From Fidelibacterota bacterium (GTDB lineage Bacteria > Fidelibacterota > UBA8477 > JABMPR01): a stretch of 64,000 bases of DNA. Shown one piece after another: positions 34,310 to 43,113 of the stretch. How positions within the stretch are numbered: the stretch's first letter is position 1; every line of letters begins with the position of its first letter. The stretch spans positions 62,001 to 126,000 of the forward strand of contig JABIFX010000208.1 of NCBI GenBank assembly GCA_018650445.1, in the 5' to 3' direction. The notes below the pieces were generated by a model. It saw only the letters and a list, made by a program, of their open reading frames with translations. It was not told the DNA's origin and did no database searches. The translations under genes were made by a program, and so were the position numbers.

Positions 34310-36388
34310 ATGCGACATGATGCCCTCATAAGTACCCTCAAAGGCGTTGGCTCCCGGAAAGTTGAAGCCCTGAATGAAGCCGGTCTGTTTTCAGTAAGTG
34401 ATCTCCTCGAGCATTTCCCCCGGCGCTATCTCGATCGCTCTACAGTTTCCTATACCACCGAACTGCAAAAAGACAAGCAAGCCACAATAGTTGGTAAAGT
34501 GACTGGCTGCCAGATGCGACGCGGTCGTAAACGCTCCTATTTTGAAATGGTTGTGGCCGATGAACGTGGCTTTCTTAAATGTCGCTGGTTTAATGGGGCG
34601 AACTGGATTCAGAAACGCTTTAAAAAAGGCGATATGGTGGCCGTCAGTGGTAAAATTGACTTCTACGGCGGCTTTCAGATGGTTCATCCTGATTTTGATA
34701 TCCTTAATGAAGAAGGTACCAACCCCATCAATACCGGGATTGTGGTACCGCTATACCCCTCCGGCCAGAAGCTGCAAGCCGTGGGTCTGGATAGTCGCGG
34801 TTTCAGACGGCTCCTGCGACCCCTGGTTGAAGGTATCGAATCCAGAATTATGGATTTTCTACCCCAGGACATGCGCCAGGAAAATGAACTCATGGATCTG
34901 GGTGATGCCATCCGGGATATTCACTTCCCCGAGGATATGGAATCGCTAAAACGAGCCCAGCACCGCTTAAAATTTAATGAGCTGTTTCTCATGCAGCTCT
35001 TTCTGGCCATCCGTCGCCAGAGCATCGTTGAAAAGGTGAAAGAAAATCGCTTTGAAGGCTTTGGCGCCTATCTGGAACCCCAGTATAAAAAACTACCCTA
35101 CGAACTCACTGGTGCCCAGAAACGGGTCATGAACGAAATATGGGAAGATCTAAAATCAGCCCATCCCATGAACCGTCTGCTCCAGGGAGACGTGGGCTCA
35201 GGAAAAACGGTTATCGCTCTCCTGGCCGCGGCCATTACCGCCGGCAATGGCTATCAATCCGCCATCATGGCGCCCACAGAAATTCTGGCAGAGCAGCACT
35301 ATAAAAATGCAGTCAACTTCTTTGAGGGAACCCCCATCAGGGTGGTCCTGCTCACTGGCTCACAGACTGCGGCTCAAAAACGGGATTTACGCAAGGCCTT
35401 GAAAGAAGGTTATTACCATGTCGCCATTGGTACCCATGCCTTGATCCAGGGTAAGGTTCACTTCAAAAACCTGCAGCTCGTGGTCATTGATGAACAACAC
35501 CGTTTTGGTGTGCTGCAGCGTGGAGAACTCCTGGAAAAAGCGGCCGAGGCAGATGTGCTGGTGATGACAGCTACACCTATCCCCCGCACCCTGTCCATGA
35601 CATTGTTTGGTGATCTGGCGGTTTCAATTATAGATGAATTGCCAGCGGGTCGGCAAAAAATAATTACCCGCAAGGTTGATGTACATGCCCTGCCCAAAGT
35701 CTACGGCTTTATAGAAGATGAACTCAAAGCCGGGCGCCAGGCCTTTGTGGTTTTCCCCTTGATTGAGGAATCTGAAAAAATTGATCTGGAAGCCGCAACC
35801 CAGGGATTTGAGAAATTGCAGGATCGTTTTAAGGGGTTCAAGGCTGCTCTTTTGCATGGGAGAATGAAAGCCGATGAAAAAGATAGCATCATGCAGGCCT
35901 TCTCGCGGAATGACATTCAGCTGCTGGTCAGCACCACCGTGATTGAAGTAGGTATTGATATTCCCAATGCTACCGTGATGATGATCGAAAACGCCGAGCG
36001 TTTTGGTCTGGCACAATTGCATCAGCTGAGAGGTCGTATTGGACGTGGGGAGCATCGCGGGGTTTGTGTGTTGGTACATCGCAATATGAATACGGACTCC
36101 CTGGATCGTCTGGCCATCATGGTAGAGACCACAGATGGGTTTAAGATCGCGGAGGAAGATTTACGTCTGCGTGGATCCGGTGATATTTTTGGAACGAGGC
36201 AATCGGGGCTCCCGGCACTTAAAATTGCCAACATTCTCTGGGATGGTGATATTTTGAAACAGGCCAGGAAAGCGGCTTTTGCTTTGATCGGAGATGATCC
36301 GCATTTGAGAAAAGGTCCCCATGATGATCTACGCAATATTGTCCGTGATCGTTTTGCTGAACTTTCAAGTCTGGCTGGTATCGGGTAG
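34310..36388 (+). CDS. recG: ATP-dependent DNA helicase RecG
   Basis: RecG reverses stalled replication forks and processes branched DNA. At 692 residues it is standard. The N-terminal wedge/OB domain (TIVGKVTGCQMRRGRKRSYFE, WIQKRFKKGDMVAVSGKI) precedes the helicase core: Walker A LLQGDVGSGKTVIALL, DEQHRFGV (motif II, DEQH), MTATPIPRTL (motif III), TTVIEVGIDIPNA (motif V) and QLRGRIGRGEHRG (motif VI). The C-terminal RLRGSGDIFGTRQSGLP is the RecG-specific TRG region. No strong ribosome site is seen before the ATG. Repeat clusters lie on both sides. Confidence 0.97.
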   Translation: MRHDALISTLKGVGSRKVEALNEAGLFSVSDLLEHFPRRYLDRSTVSYTTELQKDKQATIVGKVTGCQMRRGRKRSYFEMVVADERGFLKCRWFNGANWIQKRFKKGDMVAVSGKIDFYGGFQMVHPDFDILNEEGTNPINTGIVVPLYPSGQKLQAVGLDSRGFRRLLRPLVEGIESRIMDFLPQDMRQENELMDLGDAIRDIHFPEDMESLKRAQHRLKFNELFLMQLFLAIRRQSIVEKVKENRFEGFGAYLEPQYKKLPYELTGAQKRVMNEIWEDLKSAHPMNRLLQGDVGSGKTVIALLAAAITAGNGYQSAIMAPTEILAEQHYKNAVNFFEGTPIRVVLLTGSQTAAQKRDLRKALKEGYYHVAIGTHALIQGKVHFKNLQLVVIDEQHRFGVLQRGELLEKAAEADVLVMTATPIPRTLSMTLFGDLAVSIIDELPAGRQKIITRKVDVHALPKVYGFIEDELKAGRQAFVVFPLIEESEKIDLEAATQGFEKLQDRFKGFKAALLHGRMKADEKDSIMQAFSRNDIQLLVSTTVIEVGIDIPNATVMMIENAERFGLAQLHQLRGRIGRGEHRGVCVLVHRNMNTDSLDRLAIMVETTDGFKIAEEDLRLRGSGDIFGTRQSGLPALKIANILWDGDILKQARKAAFALIGDDPHLRKGPHDDLRNIVRDRFAELSSLAGIG

Positions 36389-36398
36389 GTCTGGGGGT

Positions 36399-36447
36399 GG
36401 ACATTTCGATACTTCGACTCGGCTCAGTACAAGTTTCCTCAATGTCC
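36399..36447 (+). repeat. Repeat A, 49 bases with terminal inverted ends
   Basis: The unit begins GGACATT and ends AATGTCC, a 7-base terminal inverted repeat, with the core ACTTCGACTCGGCTCAGTAC inside. An inverted copy at 38709-38757 matches at 47 of 49 positions by hand alignment. Partial copies are at 24311-24343 and 51733-51760. It resembles a REP or mini-transposon unit. Confidence 0.85.
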
Positions 36448-36493
36448 AGACTCCACGATCTGGCGGGCAGGATGACGTGCTTGGTGTGACAGG

Positions 36494-36541
36494 GACAGGC
36501 TGAAGCTGGTCCTTGAGCTTGTCGAAAGGCGCGAAGACTGC
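36494..36541 (+). repeat. Repeat C, 48 bases
   Basis: The unit runs from GACAGGCTGAAG through CCTTGAGCTTGTCGAAAGGC to GAAGACTGC. Its inverted copy at 39086-39133 matches at 46 of 48 positions. Between repeats A and C lies CTCCACGATCTGGCGGGCAG, possibly another broken unit. Confidence 0.85.
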
Positions 36542-36615
36542 TCGAGTCATAATTGGTTTTGCTCCTGAGACCGGCGGCTGAGCCTGTCGAAGCCAAAGCT
36601 TACTTTATCAAATCA

Positions 36616-36740
36616 GGACATTTCGAGAGCACATCGTCCTTCCTGCCTGCGCTTCACCCGCTGTCGTTGGCGGGGCTCAGCTTCGGCGAAGGCAGGCGAG
36701 ACTGCCCTTCGGGCACCTCAGGAAGACGTGCTCAATGTTC
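36616..36740 (+). repeat. Repeat B interrupted by a nested 55-base palindromic insert
   Basis: The outer unit begins GGACATTTCGA and ends GTGCTCAATGTTC. Compared with the uninterrupted inverted copy at 38538-38606, bases 36643-36697 are extra. The insert begins CTGCCTGCGCTTC and ends GGCGAAGGCAGGC, so it has inverted ends itself. This shows one repeat inserted into another. Confidence 0.82.
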
Positions 36741-36839
36741 GATGATGTGATTGACGCGTATCACTCCAATACATGACAAAGTTGGTATTTTAGGTTGTCA
36801 GGTTTATCTTTTTTGGAATTGATTCAAAAAGGGGATACA

Positions 36840-38498
36840 GTGTTTAAGTGGACCAGCGACATGTCTATTGATAATGGTTTTCTTTCTGGCGTATTTGTGC
36901 AGAAGCGACTGGAGATTTTTGTTTCCAGTCTGATTGTTTTCGGACTGATTTTTGGTGGATATAAATTATTCATTTCCGGGGGTAATTTCCTGCTCAGACA
37001 GGGAGAATTGGGCGGGGTATTCCTGGATCGACTGTTTTACCTGGGCTGGTCCATTATTTTTTATCTGCTGGTTTTATCAAATCTGGTGACGGGCTTTTCA
37101 ACCTTTTATCGATCCCCTGAAGTGGCTTTTCTTATGACTCTGCCAGTGGATAACAAACAAATATTCAGAGTTAAATTTATCGAAAATCTGGTCTATAGTT
37201 CCTGGGCTATTCTGATTTTGGGGATTCCTCTCACACTGGGATATGGTGCGCTTCAGGGTTTAACTATCTGGCAATATTTCCTGGTCTTTATTAGCGGGAT
37301 TCTGCCATTTCTATTTATTGCAACCGTTTCTGCCAGCCTACTGCTGATGCTGCTAGTCTTTCTCAGTCGCTTCTTTAAGATGCGCACCGTCTTCATTTTT
37401 CTCGGTGTCATTTTCACCGGTGTTTTTTATCTGTATTTCAGCGTAAGTCAGCAGGATACCCTGTTGAATGGTAATATGGGCAACTTTCGTGCTTTGGGTC
37501 GCTATCTGGCCAACCTGTCCAATACCTCCTTCCCCTTTATACCCAGCTATTGGCTGAGTCGTTTATTTATGGATAGCGAGACGCTGGTTTTGCTTGAGCG
37601 ACTTTTCTTCGCGGCCCTGTTTGTAACCACAGCCGCTGTGGGCTGGGAGGTCATCAACTGGTCTGCGGAGCGTTTCTATTTTCATACCTATCAGGTTATG
37701 GAAGGTCAGGGGCAGAAAACAAAACGGGTCGCCTTGAGTAAAATATTCAAGTTTCCCTGGGCAGGTCTACGTCCTCCAGTAAAAGCCATGGTTTCCAAGG
37801 ATCTTGTTCAGTTTTTGCGAACCCCTCAACAATGGGTTCAGTTTTTACTCCTGGGGTTCTTTATTGCGGTTTATTTGATCAATTTATCCAGGGGACATTT
37901 ACACTTTGATGAGCTTTCCTCCTTCTGGCGCACCACCATTTACATCTTTAATTTTGGATTTACCGGCTTCATTCTGGCAGCACTCACCGCACGCTTTGTT
38001 TATCCCATGATCAGTATGGAGGGTCGCAGTTTGTGGATTCTACAGATGGCGCCCTTCTCCATGAAAAGGGTCTTTGTTGAGAAGTTCTGGTTTGCCTTTT
38101 TTGTGCTCTTTACGATGACAGAGGTCGTGGCGCTCATTTCAAATTTCTTTCTGGGGCAACGCCTGGAAGTATCTCTTCTTGCCAGTGGTTTTCTGCTGCT
38201 CACCAGTTTAGCTCTGATCAGTTTATCGCTTGGCCTGGGAGCAGTATATGCTCAGTTTAACGAGACCAACCCCATGAAAATCAGTAGTGGCTATGGTGGG
38301 ATTATCACGGTAGTCCTGAGCCTTATCTATGTGGCTTTTTCGGTGACATCGCTGGTCCTGGTGATCAACCTGTATCAAAATCAGGGATCAGGTCTGGTGA
38401 TTGGAATCATTATTAGCTTTGTTCTGATATTGACAGGCCTGTATACCTGGCTGCCTTTAAAGTGGGGTATTCGAGCGATCAGTTCTTACGAACGGTAG
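36840..38498 (+). CDS. Membrane protein, putative ABC exporter permease
   Basis: A protein of about 552 residues with 10-12 hydrophobic segments arranged in two halves. FYRSPEVAFLMTLPVDNKQIF, with KFIENLVYSSWA, and MVSKDLVQFLRTPQQWVQFLLLG in the middle are typical of the putative ABC-exporter family (PF16949). GTG at 36840 is preferred because AAGGGGATACA precedes it; an in-frame TTG at 36795 would add 15 residues. No ATP-binding subunit gene is adjacent, so it is an orphan permease here. Substrate unknown. The gene lies between inverted copies of repeats A, B and C. Confidence 0.8.
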   Translation: MFKWTSDMSIDNGFLSGVFVQKRLEIFVSSLIVFGLIFGGYKLFISGGNFLLRQGELGGVFLDRLFYLGWSIIFYLLVLSNLVTGFSTFYRSPEVAFLMTLPVDNKQIFRVKFIENLVYSSWAILILGIPLTLGYGALQGLTIWQYFLVFISGILPFLFIATVSASLLLMLLVFLSRFFKMRTVFIFLGVIFTGVFYLYFSVSQQDTLLNGNMGNFRALGRYLANLSNTSFPFIPSYWLSRLFMDSETLVLLERLFFAALFVTTAAVGWEVINWSAERFYFHTYQVMEGQGQKTKRVALSKIFKFPWAGLRPPVKAMVSKDLVQFLRTPQQWVQFLLLGFFIAVYLINLSRGHLHFDELSSFWRTTIYIFNFGFTGFILAALTARFVYPMISMEGRSLWILQMAPFSMKRVFVEKFWFAFFVLFTMTEVVALISNFFLGQRLEVSLLASGFLLLTSLALISLSLGLGAVYAQFNETNPMKISSGYGGIITVVLSLIYVAFSVTSLVLVINLYQNQGSGLVIGIIISFVLILTGLYTWLPLKWGIRAISSYER

Positions 38499-38537
38499 AT
38501 CCCTTCACCGGAGCTCCGGACCTGGAAATTGATGTGC

Positions 38538-38606
38538 CACATTGAGCACGTCATCCTGAGGTGCCCGAAGGGCAGTCTCGAAGGACGAAGTGCTATCGAA
38601 ATGTCC
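38538..38606 (-). repeat. Repeat B, uninterrupted copy in inverted orientation
   Basis: On the minus strand it reads GGACATTTCGATAGCACTTC and ends GTGCTCAATGTGG, with the CTGCCCTTCGGGCA hairpin in the middle. It serves as the empty-site reference for the nested insert at 36643-36697. Confidence 0.82.
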
Positions 38607-38708
38607 GATTACCGTATGAACCTATCACTTCGACGAGCTCAGGGGCCGGCTCTCCCTGAACATTGTCTGCCAGCTAAGCTCAGCCGCCATAGCTTCGAAC
38701 CCGGACCC

Positions 38709-38757
38709 GGACATTGAGGAAACTTGTACTGAGCTAAGTCGAAGTATCGAAATGTCC
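38709..38757 (-). repeat. Repeat A, inverted copy
   Basis: The reverse complement differs from 36399-36447 only at two adjacent positions (TA for CG in the centre). It ends 32 bases before the GIY-YIG start codon. Confidence 0.85.
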
Positions 38758-38789
38758 ACAATTACTCAAACACGAAGTGAAGCATTAAT

Positions 38790-39080
38790 ATGTCAATAGG
38801 ATATCTATATATACTCAAGTGTGTAGATGGCACATATTACACAGGAAGCACGAAAGATATCGAGCTTAGATTCCAACAACATCAAGCTGGCGAAGGATCG
38901 TCATATACAAAAAGACGCTTACCTGTAAAGCTTATCTATGTTGAAGAGTTCCCCCGGGTTGATGAAGCCTTTTATCGTGAAAAACAAGTTCAGGACTGGA
39001 GCAGGAAGAAGAAAGAAGCCTTGATTGACGGTAAGCTACATGATCTGCCAGGATTATCTCAAAAACGACCTAACTCATAA
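38790..39080 (+). CDS. Small GIY-YIG nuclease-domain protein, YhbQ-like
   Basis: A 96-residue single-domain GIY-YIG protein. The motif is in the variant form GYLYILKCVDGTYYTGSTKDIELR (Y-x-Y ... Y-T-G), with the catalytic Arg in the DIELRFQQH helix and Glu in EAFYREKQVQDW near residue 65. Such proteins cut DNA or RNA, and many have no proven role. It is embedded in repeat DNA: repeat A ends just before it, repeat C starts 6 bases after its stop, and the 20-base sequence GCCAGCTAAGCTCAGCCGCC occurs at 38669-38688 and, with two changes, at 39131-39150. Mobility is inferred. Confidence 0.87.
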   Translation: MSIGYLYILKCVDGTYYTGSTKDIELRFQQHQAGEGSSYTKRRLPVKLIYVEEFPRVDEAFYREKQVQDWSRKKKEALIDGKLHDLPGLSQKRPNS

Positions 39081-39085
39081 TTCGG

Positions 39086-39150
39086 GCAGTCTTCGCGCCT
39101 TTCGACAAGCTCAAGGACCGGCTTCAGCCTGCCAGTTAAGCTCAGCCACC
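39086..39150 (-). repeat. Repeat C, inverted copy, plus direct-repeat end
   Basis: Bases 39086-39133 are repeat C inverted. Bases 39131-39150 repeat the sequence at 38669-38688 with 18 of 20 identities in direct orientation, so the GIY-YIG gene is bracketed. Confidence 0.82.
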
Positions 39151-39172
39151 GGAATTACGCCCGATTAAGTCT

Positions 39173-39634
39173 TTACTTCAGGGCCTTCCCCGTAATACGA
39201 TCAATTGAAATAGAAAAGACGCGGGTCTCGCTGCCTGATGACTGGATTGATTTTTGACCCACTTCGGTATGCTTTGGTGCATATTTTTCCACCAGGGCCG
39301 TCAGCGATTCAGTTTTGCCTGTTCCAACTCTCTCTGAGATACTCCCAAAAACAATGATGCTTTCATAGCGGGTCGTTAATTTTTCTGGTATGACTTCGGT
39401 TTCTCCAACCACACAAAAAGACACAAGACCGCTGTTTTGAAAGTTGTCGATCTTGTGTCCTTCAGTTGCAGAATGGAAATCAATACAGCCCTTTTTGAGC
39501 ACGTAGTTAACAGGCACACCATAGGGTTGCCCAGCGGCATCAACAGTAGAAACAATTCCATACTCTCCCCCCTCAAGCAGTTGCAGGGCTTCCTGTGGGG
39601 ATAATTGCCGATCTTGACGACGCAATGGTTTCAT
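39173..39634 (-). CDS. Pyridoxamine 5'-phosphate oxidase-like flavin-binding protein (NimA-like)
   Basis: A 153-residue split-barrel protein. The start MKPLRRQDRQLSPQEALQLL, then GEYGIVSTVDAAGQPYGVPVNYVLKKGCIDFHSATEGHKIDN, is the pattern of the 5-nitroimidazole reductase (NimA-like) branch, where FMN binds between subunits. A later ESIIVFGSISE and C-terminal TRVFSISIDRITGKALK complete the domain. It likely acts as an FMN or heme-binding oxidoreductase in the cytoplasm. The ATG has GGAAGAG upstream. Confidence 0.86.
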   Translation of the reverse strand: MKPLRRQDRQLSPQEALQLLEGGEYGIVSTVDAAGQPYGVPVNYVLKKGCIDFHSATEGHKIDNFQNSGLVSFCVVGETEVIPEKLTTRYESIIVFGSISERVGTGKTESLTALVEKYAPKHTEVGQKSIQSSGSETRVFSISIDRITGKALK

Positions 39635-39679
39635 ATTCGGGGCTCTTCCAGGTTTGTGAATTGAAGGCTTCGGGTAAGC

Positions 39680-40162
39680 CTAGCCTTCGGTGACAACCAC
39701 CTTTTCCATGACATCACCCTGCTGGATGCTATTCAAGACATCAACACCCTCAACGAGCTTGCCAAAAACGGTGTGACGACCATCCAGGTGCGGCTGGGAA
39801 TCATGGGTGATAAAGAACTGGCTGCCATTGGTTCCGGGACCGGCATTGGCCATGGAGATCACATTGTCGATATGACGATTGGGATTGTTGGTGAATTCAT
39901 CTTCAAACTGATAGCCGGGACCTCCCATGCCTGTCCCCGTGGGATCGCCACCCTGAACCATGAAGTTGGGAATGACTCTGTGAAAAGCGATGCCATCATA
40001 GTAGCCTTCTCTGGCAAGAAAGGTAAAATTGTTGACTGTTTTTGGGGCATGAGCTGGATATAGGTCCAGTTTCATACTGCCTTTATTGGTTACTATTTCG
40101 ACGGAGTAGCTTTTGGCTGTATCGATTTGAAGCTCTGGTGGGGTGTCCCATTGTTGTGACAT
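39680..40162 (-). CDS. ppiB: Peptidyl-prolyl cis-trans isomerase, cyclophilin type
   Basis: Cyclophilins speed up proline isomerisation during protein folding. Active-site motifs are [42 protein letters not shown] and [15 protein letters not shown]. The 160-residue length and absence of a signal peptide point to a cytoplasmic enzyme. It ends 45 bases before the NimA-like gene and probably shares its transcript. Confidence 0.95.
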   Translation of the reverse strand: MSQQWDTPPELQIDTAKSYSVEIVTNKGSMKLDLYPAHAPKTVNNFTFLAREGYYDGIAFHRVIPNFMVQGGDPTGTGMGGPGYQFEDEFTNNPNRHIDNVISMANAGPGTNGSQFFITHDSQPHLDGRHTVFGKLVEGVDVLNSIQQGDVMEKVVVTEG

Positions 40163-40351
40163 GTCTTTGTATCCTTATTTATTTTTATGCAAAATTGTCT
40201 GCCCACAAAATATATCCTGCAAGCTATTCCCCAACTAAATAAGCAGCGTTGTGATAACCCGCCCTGGGTATCATCTGCTTTTATGTTGCCGTGCAGAAAT
40301 TATATTTCAGTGCTAACTATTTACAAAATCAGGTATGCGAAGGGATGATTA

Positions 40352-41071
40352 ATGGCAGATTCGTTTGTGTTGTTCGAGTTTGATCATTTGATGGCATTGG
40401 TGGTCATCTTAACCATGGCTGTTGGACCACCCCTCATTCTGAGATCAATTAACAACAGAGAACTGAATCAAGTTTTTGCCACATGGTTGGGCTGGATCAT
40501 GTTGGTATATTTTGTATTTAAACACCTCTATGGCCCCTTTGGATTAGGTGAGGCCTGGCAGATCTGGCTGCCCCTGCATATGTGTCAACTTGGGCACATG
40601 CTCATTGTTTATTGTTTATTGACAGGTAAGCGGGGACTCTATGTTTCCATTTTATATTTTTGGACCTTCGCAGGTGCGTCGATGGCCCTCATTACCCCCG
40701 ATCTGCTTTACGGCTGGCCTGATCCCAACTATATCATGTATATGGTAACTCATGGCCTGCTGTTGTTGGGGGCTTTGTATTTTACGGTGGTAGAGGGTTT
40801 ACGACCGACAGTAGCATCTATCTGGAAGGTGTCCAAAATTTCCATCTATGTTATGGTTATCATTTTTCCACTGAATTATATCATCGGTGGACAGGCCAAC
40901 TATCTATATCTGCGTTTTCCGCCGGTGGTGGGTTCGCTCATGGACTTTTTACCAGCACCTCCCCTGCATATTCCCTTCTTCGTGCTGTTGGCTTACATCG
41001 CTTTCTGGTTGGTGTATCTACCGTATTTTTTAAAGGATATACTGGTTAGAAACACTGCTGAAGCCAACTAA
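40352..41071 (+). CDS. TIGR02206/YwaF-like integral membrane protein
   Basis: A 239-residue protein with six or seven hydrophobic helices. LPLHMCQLGHMLIVYCLLTGKRGLY, FWTFAGASMALITPDLLYGWPD and FPLNYIIGGQANYLYLRFPP match the conserved blocks of the TIGR02206 family, whose role is unknown. AAGGG lies before the ATG. Its stop overlaps the end of the convergent LtaS-like gene by 4 bases. Confidence 0.85.
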   Translation: MADSFVLFEFDHLMALVVILTMAVGPPLILRSINNRELNQVFATWLGWIMLVYFVFKHLYGPFGLGEAWQIWLPLHMCQLGHMLIVYCLLTGKRGLYVSILYFWTFAGASMALITPDLLYGWPDPNYIMYMVTHGLLLLGALYFTVVEGLRPTVASIWKVSKISIYVMVIIFPLNYIIGGQANYLYLRFPPVVGSLMDFLPAPPLHIPFFVLLAYIAFWLVYLPYFLKDILVRNTAEAN

Positions 41072-43053
41072 TGTTTTTCATTCCCGAAGGTTTTAAACTG
41101 AGTGGATGCAGTTTGGAGATATGAGCGAAAATTTTTCTGATAATGATTAAAAAGCTGCGGATCCGAAACGGGCTCAAAGACCGCATCCTCAACGGGAGAC
41201 TGTATCTTGTATAGCGCTGTTTCCTGACCGAACCGTTCGAAATAAAAATAATCATCCTGTACCCAGAAGGCCTCATTAGCGATAACCTTGCAAGCCAAAC
41301 CGGATTTTTTTGAGAGTGTGTTTTGTCCAAAAAAAGTGAAGGTTCGGGGATAATCTATCAAACCCAGTAAAGTGGGTGCAACATCTACCTGGCTCACTGG
41401 TTGGTCAATGGTCTGAGGTTCCAGAGAGAGACCGGGAGCATAAATGACAAAGGGTATATGGGCATTCTGAATTTTTGCGAAAGTTGATTTGTAAACATTG
41501 AGTCCATGATCAGCGATGAAGACAAAGATACTATTGTCATACCAATCATGTTGTGAGGCTTCTTCCATAAATTCACCCAGAGCATGGTCAACATAAGCCA
41601 TGCTGCGATGCACCTTTCCCTGGCGAAACAAGCTGTCAGGAAATGCAGGAATTATAGACTCATATTCCGGTGGAATTTCCCAGGGTTGATGGTTTGTAGT
41701 GGTGAAAAGTGTCAGCAAGGTAGGCTTGGAAGCTTTGTCCAACTCCTCCAGGCTACGACGGAATACGGAATGATCAAAAATGCCCCAGCTCGTGCCTGAC
41801 AGTTCAGGATCAAAATCACTTCTTTCGATGATCCGGTCATAACCGTGGATGGCTAAAAAGCCATTCATGTTGTCAAACTGTGCGTCCCCCCCATACATAA
41901 AAACAGTACTATACCCGACAGCTTTTAAGGCGCTGCCCAGGCTGGGAACCTGGTTGATGGACTCGGTTCGAGAAATAAGTGGTAACCCTGGTAGAGTGGG
42001 CCAGGACATAATAATTGAGCTTATACCTTGAGCTGAGCGAATACCGTTGGCAAAGCAGTTGGTGAAGGAAATGCCCTGTCTGGCCATGCGATCCAGGTTT
42101 GGTGTAGCTGAAGGCTGGTCAGTGTGGAGGTAGCCCGTAAAGGCAGCCGAGTGTGACTCAAGCATAATTAAAATGATATTGTAATCCTTGGCTGAGGCAG
42201 AGTCAATATGTCTGGTCATGGAGACCTCATCCACAAACTTCATTCGTGGATCTTCCAGCAGCTCACGGCTTGTGTGTAAAGCTTCTTTCGTATCATAATA
42301 CTGGGTGAGTTCATCGGCTTTGCCCTCCGATGAAAACTGGACAACACTTCGCCCCAAAAAGAAGAGCGAATTCAGGGCTGTCTGATTAGCAATAAAGTCA
42401 GGACTAAACATGGCATGACCCCAATCAATGGGTCTTTCTTGCAGGCCTCCTCGAATGGATAATCCCAGGATGATAATTGAAGCAATCAGATATTGAATTC
42501 GAACAAGGGCTGATCCAGTGCCCCCTTTAATGTGCTTGCTGATCTGCCAGAAAAGGGTGAACACTCCCCCTGAGAATAGCAGCAGACCACCTATTGCAGG
42601 CCAAACAGGGTATTCCTCAAAGATGAAAGACATACTGTCTTTCTGCCACAGATAGGACTTTAGTGTAAGAAAATTCAAGTGTGTGTCAAATTCCAGGAAA
42701 ACAAAAATATCTACGATATTAACCAGTGAGATAAGCAGAGTAAGGAGAGAAAAGTATGCATTCAAGCTGTATCTAAAGATGCTCTTTTTGGGCTTAATGA
42801 GCTGAACGATTAAGGCAGCCCCCAGAGGTAGCATTAAATACGATGCTACCACGGCATCAAGCCTTATTCCGATGAGGAAGGATTTGAGGTAAATATCCCA
42901 CTTTGAAGCAATAAGAAATTCATGCTGAGAGATGAGAAAGGCCAGTCGCCAAAAATTCATAAGGGTGATCAAAAAGAGAAAACCCCACCAAAAACGAATC
43001 AAATCAACAGGCGGCGCAATTCCTTTGCTAAAGTGTATCTGGCGGTATGACAT
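41068..43053 (-). CDS. LtaS-like sulfatase-fold phosphotransferase, membrane anchored
   Basis: The N-terminal third has five membrane helices (about residues 15-210). The extracytoplasmic domain has the alkaline phosphatase/sulfatase fold: NIILIMLESHSAAFTGYL, TPNLDRMARQGISFTNCFANGIRSAQGISS (nucleophile region), YSTVFMYGGDAQFDNM, and FVFIADHGLN (metal-binding Asp-His). Family members transfer phosphoglycerol or phosphoethanolamine from lipids to envelope polymers. Substrate is unknown. ATG at 43053 was chosen; a TTG at 43074 would add seven residues. It lies 61 bases downstream of the RND gene. Confidence 0.86.
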   Translation of the reverse strand: MSYRQIHFSKGIAPPVDLIRFWWGFLFLITLMNFWRLAFLISQHEFLIASKWDIYLKSFLIGIRLDAVVASYLMLPLGAALIVQLIKPKKSIFRYSLNAYFSLLTLLISLVNIVDIFVFLEFDTHLNFLTLKSYLWQKDSMSFIFEEYPVWPAIGGLLLFSGGVFTLFWQISKHIKGGTGSALVRIQYLIASIIILGLSIRGGLQERPIDWGHAMFSPDFIANQTALNSLFFLGRSVVQFSSEGKADELTQYYDTKEALHTSRELLEDPRMKFVDEVSMTRHIDSASAKDYNIILIMLESHSAAFTGYLHTDQPSATPNLDRMARQGISFTNCFANGIRSAQGISSIIMSWPTLPGLPLISRTESINQVPSLGSALKAVGYSTVFMYGGDAQFDNMNGFLAIHGYDRIIERSDFDPELSGTSWGIFDHSVFRRSLEELDKASKPTLLTLFTTTNHQPWEIPPEYESIIPAFPDSLFRQGKVHRSMAYVDHALGEFMEEASQHDWYDNSIFVFIADHGLNVYKSTFAKIQNAHIPFVIYAPGLSLEPQTIDQPVSQVDVAPTLLGLIDYPRTFTFFGQNTLSKKSGLACKVIANEAFWVQDDYFYFERFGQETALYKIQSPVEDAVFEPVSDPQLFNHYQKNFRSYLQTASTQFKTFGNEKH

Positions 43054-43113
43054 GGTCAAATTCTGGCCCTGCAAAGAACTGTGCGTTGCTCTCCACAGGG
43101 CCTTAAGAAGAAC

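Noticed and set aside
36553-36750. Short open frame after recG
   Set aside because: It is made wholly of palindromic repeat DNA and has no ribosome site or family resemblance.
38529-38717. Short open frame before the GIY-YIG gene
   Set aside because: It also translates repeat B and related units; open frames appear there because of their composition.
34052-39150. CRISPR array
   Set aside because: The repeats differ in length and orientation, are irregularly spaced and nested, and there are no cas genes.
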